From contig PJAB01000903.1 of the NCBI GenBank assembly GCA_002887195.1, forward strand, positions 1 through 19,278: a DNA stretch of 19,278 bases, written 5' to 3'. Every line of letters begins with the position of its first letter. Position 1 is the stretch's first letter. Below, piece by piece: positions 16,074 to 19,278 of the stretch. The notes under the pieces are model-generated. The model searched no databases. It had not been told where the DNA came from and saw only the letters and a list, made by a program, of their open reading frames with translations. This stretch comes from Chrysochromulina parva. Taxonomy: Eukaryota; Haptophyta; Prymnesiales; Chrysochromulinaceae. Both the position numbers and the translations under genes were made by a program.

Positions 16074-17208
16074 ATGCCCAGATTCTTCCAGGACCGTCCA
16101 CAGCCTTTCATCGATGTTGGTCGTTCCGCTATGCTTGGGCTTTGCTCGGCCTCCGTGGATACCAAAGACATGTCCCGCTCCCCGGGTGGGCTCATCTATC
16201 TCTATGCAGGTCCCTGACCGATGGAAGAAGAGCTCGCCAACCGAGAGGTGGCAGGCCTCCAATTCCAATCAATTGTACCCGCCACCCTCGTCGCCGATGT
16301 ACCCGCCACCATCCAATCCGCTCTATTCGCCGCCTGGCATGCCCCCGCCGGGCATGAGCGTACCAGGGCAGAACTATAACCAACCTCCGATGGGTCAACA
16401 GCCCTACAACCAGCCTCCGATGGGTCAACAGCCCTTCGGACAGCCTCCGATTAATCAGCCGTACGGCCAGCCTGGGATGAATCAGCAACCGATGAATCAG
16501 CCGTACGGCCAGTCTGGGATGGGTCAGTCTGGGATGGGTCAGCCTGGGATGCAACCGATGAATCAGCCGTACGGCCAGTCTGGGATGGGTCAATCTGGGA
16601 TGGACAACTCGCGGCCGTATGGGACAGGGGCATACGAAAGCCCCTCGTCCTGGGAGGCGCGAGCGCGGGCGCGGGAAATGGCCCGCCTGATCGCGCCGCC
16701 GTTTGGTCCGCCCACGCCGTACCGCGCGCCGCCGCCGCCTCGCGGCCCCGTCTACCTGACGCCCAAATCGCCCGATCGACTGGACTCGATCAAGGATGCA
16801 ATGTTGCGACAGCAGCGGCGTCAGATGTTCTCTTATGGCACACCCTACCAGCCGATGCCTTCGATGGCGAACTTGCAGCCACAGTACGTGCCACCCAAAC
16901 GCCCAGATCAGCTCGACTCCGTGCGCGACGCGACGCTGCGGAAGCAGCGGCGATACGGGCCGTACGCGGGTGGCTACGGCGGCGGGGGCGGCTACGGCGG
17001 CGGGGGCGGCTACGGCGGTGGTATGATGGGTGGCGGCGTGGGCTACCAGCCGCCCGGTATGCCGAGCGGCGGCTACAACCAGCCCTACCAACAACCGTTG
17101 GGGGGCATGAGTGCACCCATGGGTGGCATGAACCAGCAGCCCTACGGCTCGACCGACAGTAGTGGTTACGGCGGATCGAGCCGTGGCCAGCCTTGGCGAC
17201 CATCGTGA
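16074..17208 (+). CDS. Pro/Gln/Gly/Met-rich low-complexity protein with duplicated LDS-DA-LR-QRR motif, two exons
   Basis: Proposed exons are 16074-16115 and 16210-17208 (346 residues); the spliced N-terminus reads MPRFFQDRPQPFIDVPDRW. The certain part is the long frame from about 16210 to the TGA at 17206. It has YPPPSSP-type repeats; NQPPMGQQP and NQPYGQSGMG repeats; a charged helix SWEARARAREMARLIAPPFGPP; then two related segments, PKSPDRLDSIKDAMLRQQRR and PKRPDQLDSVRDATLRKQRR, about 60 residues apart; and a GGYGGGG-rich tail. Composition resembles prion-like, phase-separating proteins such as RNA-binding or vesicle-coat adaptors, but no RNA-recognition domain is present. I do not recognise the family. 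If the intron is wrong, the in-frame ATGs at 16114 or 16204 are alternative starts; both have poor context. Gene order (filamin-repeat gene upstream, same strand) suggests no specific function. Confidence 0.7.
16116..16209 (+). other. Probable GT-AG intron of the Pro/Gln-rich gene (94 nt)
   Basis: The frame of MPRFFQDRPQPFID and that of VPDRWKKSSPTERW differ by one, and a 94-base intron reconciles them in phase 0. The donor is GTTGGT. The acceptor CTCATCTATCTCTATGCAG has a good pyrimidine tract. Unlike the other introns, it has no flanking direct repeat and no TGAT/CCTC array, so it looks like an older, ordinary intron. Confidence 0.5.
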
Positions 17209-17230
17209 GTGATTGGTTTGAGTAATTGGA

Positions 17231-17354
17231 TTGAGTGGTTGGACGGTGCACCGCCGAGATCTTCGCCGAGATTGAGTGGTTGGACGGTGCACCGCCGAGA
17301 TCTTCGCCGAGATTGAGTGGTTGGACGGTGCACCGCCGAGATACTCGCCGAGAT
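17231..17354 (+). repeat. 41-bp minisatellite, 3 copies
   Basis: Units begin TTGAGTGGTTGGACGGTGCA at 17231, 17272 and 17313, then CCGCCGAGATCTTCGCCGAGA, with ATACTC replacing ATCTTC in the last copy. The CGCCGAGAT core recurs at about 17345-17410 as scattered fragments. It directly follows the stop codon of the Pro/Gln-rich gene and is likely in its 3' UTR. Confidence 0.9.
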
Positions 17355-17490
17355 TATCGCTCCGTTAGTTTGGGGCGGTGCCCGCGACGCCCGAGATACT
17401 CGCCGAGATGATCACCGAGATCAGAATGGCCTCTCGACTGATGGCCGTCATCCACGGTGACAAATGGTCTACGGATGGGTCGATCCCTTC

Positions 17491-17506
17491 ACACACACAC
17501 ACACAC
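17491..17506 (+). repeat. (CA)n microsatellite
   Basis: A short dinucleotide run of about eight CA units within non-coding DNA. Confidence 0.85.
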
Positions 17507-18077
17507 GCATGTCAGCATCCATGCAGTCTTGTCACTTGTGCGTTTCCCCACACGCGTGTATGCCTCGAGAGGGTGTAATATGAACGTGCCGCGTTCCAGT
17601 CGATCAGCGCATGGTGCCAGATGGATGATGTCGTGCGTGTTGTATGCCGGGTCGCGTATCGCCTTAAGCGAACTGAGTTAGTCCGGAAAACTGCGTCGTC
17701 GTCGTCCGAAAGTCTCCATCTCGTCCGTGGTGATATTCCTATCTGAGGCGCGTCGCTCCACACTGTCCGCACAGCGTAGGCTTGAGCCGAGCCTGAGCGG
17801 CTGAGGCTTGAGCGCAACGCTGATCGTCGCTCGGCTGTCACTGTACGCTGAGTGCGGCTCCTGACTTCCCGCTGATCCTGTCCCGTGGTCCACGCCGACG
17901 GCCGGGTGTCGGCAGGCGACGCGATCAGAACGCCGACGCCCGTCCCGACTTCCAATCGGAATCGCGCCAGGCGAGGAGCGCGCGAAAGGCGCGCTGCAAC
18001 GGAAAAAAGCTCTCACGCCTTATACGCGCCGTGCTTTCATTCTAAAAGCCGTATAAAAGCCGTAGAGAAAAACAGAG

Positions 18078-18821
18078 TCAGACCCTTGGCGACAGCTGCG
18101 GGCTCGTGCACCCGCGGGCTCGTACACCATGCGAGTGGCGTGGGCTGCAGCTGTTGAGAAACGGATGAGTGGCGCGCGGGGACAGCGATCGCACCGAGCA
18201 CGAGCTCGCCGACGAAAAGCTCTCACTCTTGCTCGTTGGGCTCCTGGGCTGCATATCAGCGCTGTGGTTGAGGAGTTCTTTGCTTCTGGTGCTCGCAAGG
18301 ACCTGCACTCTTCGGCTATTAAAGGGATCTGCGACCATTGGCGATCGCGGTTCATCGTCTCCTCGGTCAGTTGCCAGAGTCAGCACACCCTTCTCTGTCT
18401 TGTAGGTCAGCCAACCGAGCACCGTCTTCTGCCCGACAAGTACAACGCTAACGCGATGGGCGCTGTTCGACATCCGATGAGACCTCACGATGTGCACGCG
18501 AGCTCCAGCTGGAAGCGTGCACACCGCCGTTGAGCACAAATCCACCTTGCGGCGGACAATCCGCGGGACGAGGAGCACAAAGACATGGCTGAGCGTGCTG
18601 GCCACCGGCAATGCAAGCTTGCTGCTATTCGCTGCCTCGAGCAGTGGCGCGCCTGTGAGACGATGCGTGCGGCGTGCTCCTGGAACTGCATGCTCCTCCT
18701 TGCCCTCGGCAGCAGGTGACACTTGGACCGGACGTGGCCGTGCCGATCTTGAGGCTCCTCTTCCTGCCGCGAGCGGCGGCGGCGGCTCTTGCCAAGCCAA
18801 TGATTCGTGGCTCACAGCCAT
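18078..18821 (-). CDS. Protein with SH3-like GW-type module, otherwise Ser/Arg/Pro-rich
   Basis: The minus-strand frame gives 247 residues from the ATG at 18821, which has strong context (A at -3, G at +4). An upstream in-frame ATG at 18899 has poor context and would add 26 residues; codons there are less GC-rich at third positions. Residues about 86-150 contain VPRIVRRKVDLCSTAVCTLPAGARVHIVRS in order, then a short loop, RVSVVLVG and LGWLTYKTEKGVLTLA. This follows a compact beta-barrel pattern (V-R-x-x-V-x-L-x-S ... L-x-x-G-x-R-V-x-V ... G-W-[VL]-T-x-K-x-x-G) that I know as a recurrent SH3-like module in algal and other protist proteins. The flanks are low-complexity: Pro/Ala/Arg before, Ser/Arg/Pro after. 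A binding role is likely; the ligand is unknown. Additional upstream exons cannot be excluded. Confidence 0.6.
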   Translation of the reverse strand: MAVSHESLAWQEPPPPLAAGRGASRSARPRPVQVSPAAEGKEEHAVPGARRTHRLTGAPLLEAANSSKLALPVASTLSHVFVLLVPRIVRRKVDLCSTAVCTLPAGARVHIVRSHRMSNSAHRVSVVLVGQKTVLGWLTYKTEKGVLTLATDRGDDEPRSPMVADPFNSRRVQVLASTRSKELLNHSADMQPRSPTSKSESFSSASSCSVRSLSPRATHPFLNSCSPRHSHGVRARGCTSPQLSPRV

Positions 18822-19278
18822 GTTGGGGCTTCCCGCTGCAAAGTCGAACTTTTTGTCGGTTTCCAACAATTCTCGGTTTCCTAAAGGGGAACCTCGCATT
18901 TGTCGGTTTCAGATCCCAGATGCTCGCAGCGCGGCTCAGGATTGCTTGTGTCGAGACTTGTATCGAGACAGTGTTGTGTGTCGTGGGAGGAAGCAAGCAA
19001 GCAAGCAAATAAACAATCCAGGGAAGGAAGCCCTCCAGGGAGCTCGTCGAGACCTTAGTCGAGCTCCCCCCGTGCATGCCAATTGCGTGCGCCAAAGCCG
19101 AACCGCGAAACTGCCGACGCAGCGCCGTTTTTTCAGCGGCCCTTTCCTTAAAATCCTTTACAAGTACAAATTCTAATTATTATACGCGACAACGGTTATT
19201 GCAGGTCCGTAAAAGTGAGCTTAGACAAAGTCGCTAAAACCTCCTCGGCCGCTACGCGGCCGTAAAAGTGCGCTTAGA
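18822..19278. other. Right-edge stretch without a supported gene
   Basis: Presumed promoter and leader of the minus-strand gene and flanking DNA. It holds an AAGC microsatellite (about 18991-19008), an AT-rich stretch at 19150-19200 and a short direct repeat with a hairpin at the edge. All minus-strand frames entering from the right edge hit stops quickly, so no partial gene is visible there. Confidence 0.4.
19207..19278 (+). repeat. Direct repeat with intervening hairpin at the window edge
   Basis: CCGTAAAAGTG-[AC]-GCTTAGA occurs at 19207-19225 and 19260-19278, offset 53, with one difference. Between them lies CGGCCG-CTACG-CGGCCG (19246-19262), a 6-bp-arm hairpin. The second copy touches the window edge, so the array may continue. 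Confidence 0.75.

Larger units (their letters stand above)
17209..18077. other. Non-coding stretch between convergent gene ends
   Basis: About 870 bases follow the stop of the Pro/Gln-rich gene and precede the stop of the minus-strand gene at 18078. It begins with a 41-bp minisatellite, has a CA microsatellite at 17491-17506, and then unremarkable sequence. Small open frames on both strands lack recognisable motifs. Confidence 0.45.

Noticed and set aside
16114..16209. Coding start at 16114 or 16204 for the Pro/Gln-rich protein
   Set aside because: Poor start contexts, and the segment ends in a pyrimidine tract and CAG typical of an intron; splicing to the frame starting at 16074 is phase-matched. 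Kept as an alternative.
18490..19176. Plus-strand open frame of 228 codons
   Set aside because: Antisense to the SH3-like gene; no motif, Cys/Arg/Ser-rich, and the minus frame shows a recognisable module.

Overview
The window is nuclear DNA from a GC-rich eukaryotic microbe, probably a single-celled alga. It has a eukaryotic 40S ribosomal protein S9 gene, filamin repeats, and several genes that only read through if spliceosomal introns are removed. There are no Shine-Dalgarno-led operons. I cannot fix the lineage from sequence alone. Haptophytes, pelagophytes and dinoflagellates all fit the mix of high GC, GC-AG introns and repeat-filled introns. Layout, left to right: the 5' part of a sulfotransferase gene running off the left edge (minus, 1-393); a two-exon Rossmann-fold NAD(P)-binding (atypical SDR) gene (plus, 648-1596); a repeat-bearing non-coding stretch between convergent genes (1597-2742); one very large minus-strand gene (10629 down to 2743); RPS9 (plus, 10961-11545); a 1-kb spacer; an uninterrupted 1112-residue filamin-repeat gene (plus, 12575-15913); a Pro/Gln/Gly-rich gene with a probable short first exon (plus, 16074-17208); minisatellite DNA; and a minus-strand gene with an SH3-like module (18821-18078). 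The large minus-strand gene is the main result. Three long open frames and several short ones, apparently separate, join through seven introns into one 2297-residue protein. It carries two matching zinc-ribbon-like motifs (C-x2-C-x10-C-x2-C), a short helical Gln-rich segment and a very long Gly/Ala/Ser-rich tail. Phase agrees at every junction, and the first splice restores the second zinc motif. The unusual signal is in the introns. Most introns of this gene, and the one in the unrelated SDR gene on the opposite strand, share a sequence: iterated 10-12 bp units containing TGAT and CCTC, and a common 3' end close to TGATTGCCTCCCTCATCAG. Most also lie between direct repeats of local exon sequence (11, 19, 23 and 47 bp perfect; longer or older copies with mismatches), with the donor (GT or GC) supplied by the duplicated exon sequence and the acceptor AG by the inserted DNA. 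This looks like a family of recently gained introns (introners) whose insertion duplicates a variable length of target. Many iterated units carry CTGAT or CTAAT, which fits a branch-site consensus, so the arrays may be strings of branch points. The genes do not form an obvious pathway. A link worth noting is an SH3-like GW-type module seen in both the filamin-repeat protein and the rightmost minus-strand protein.
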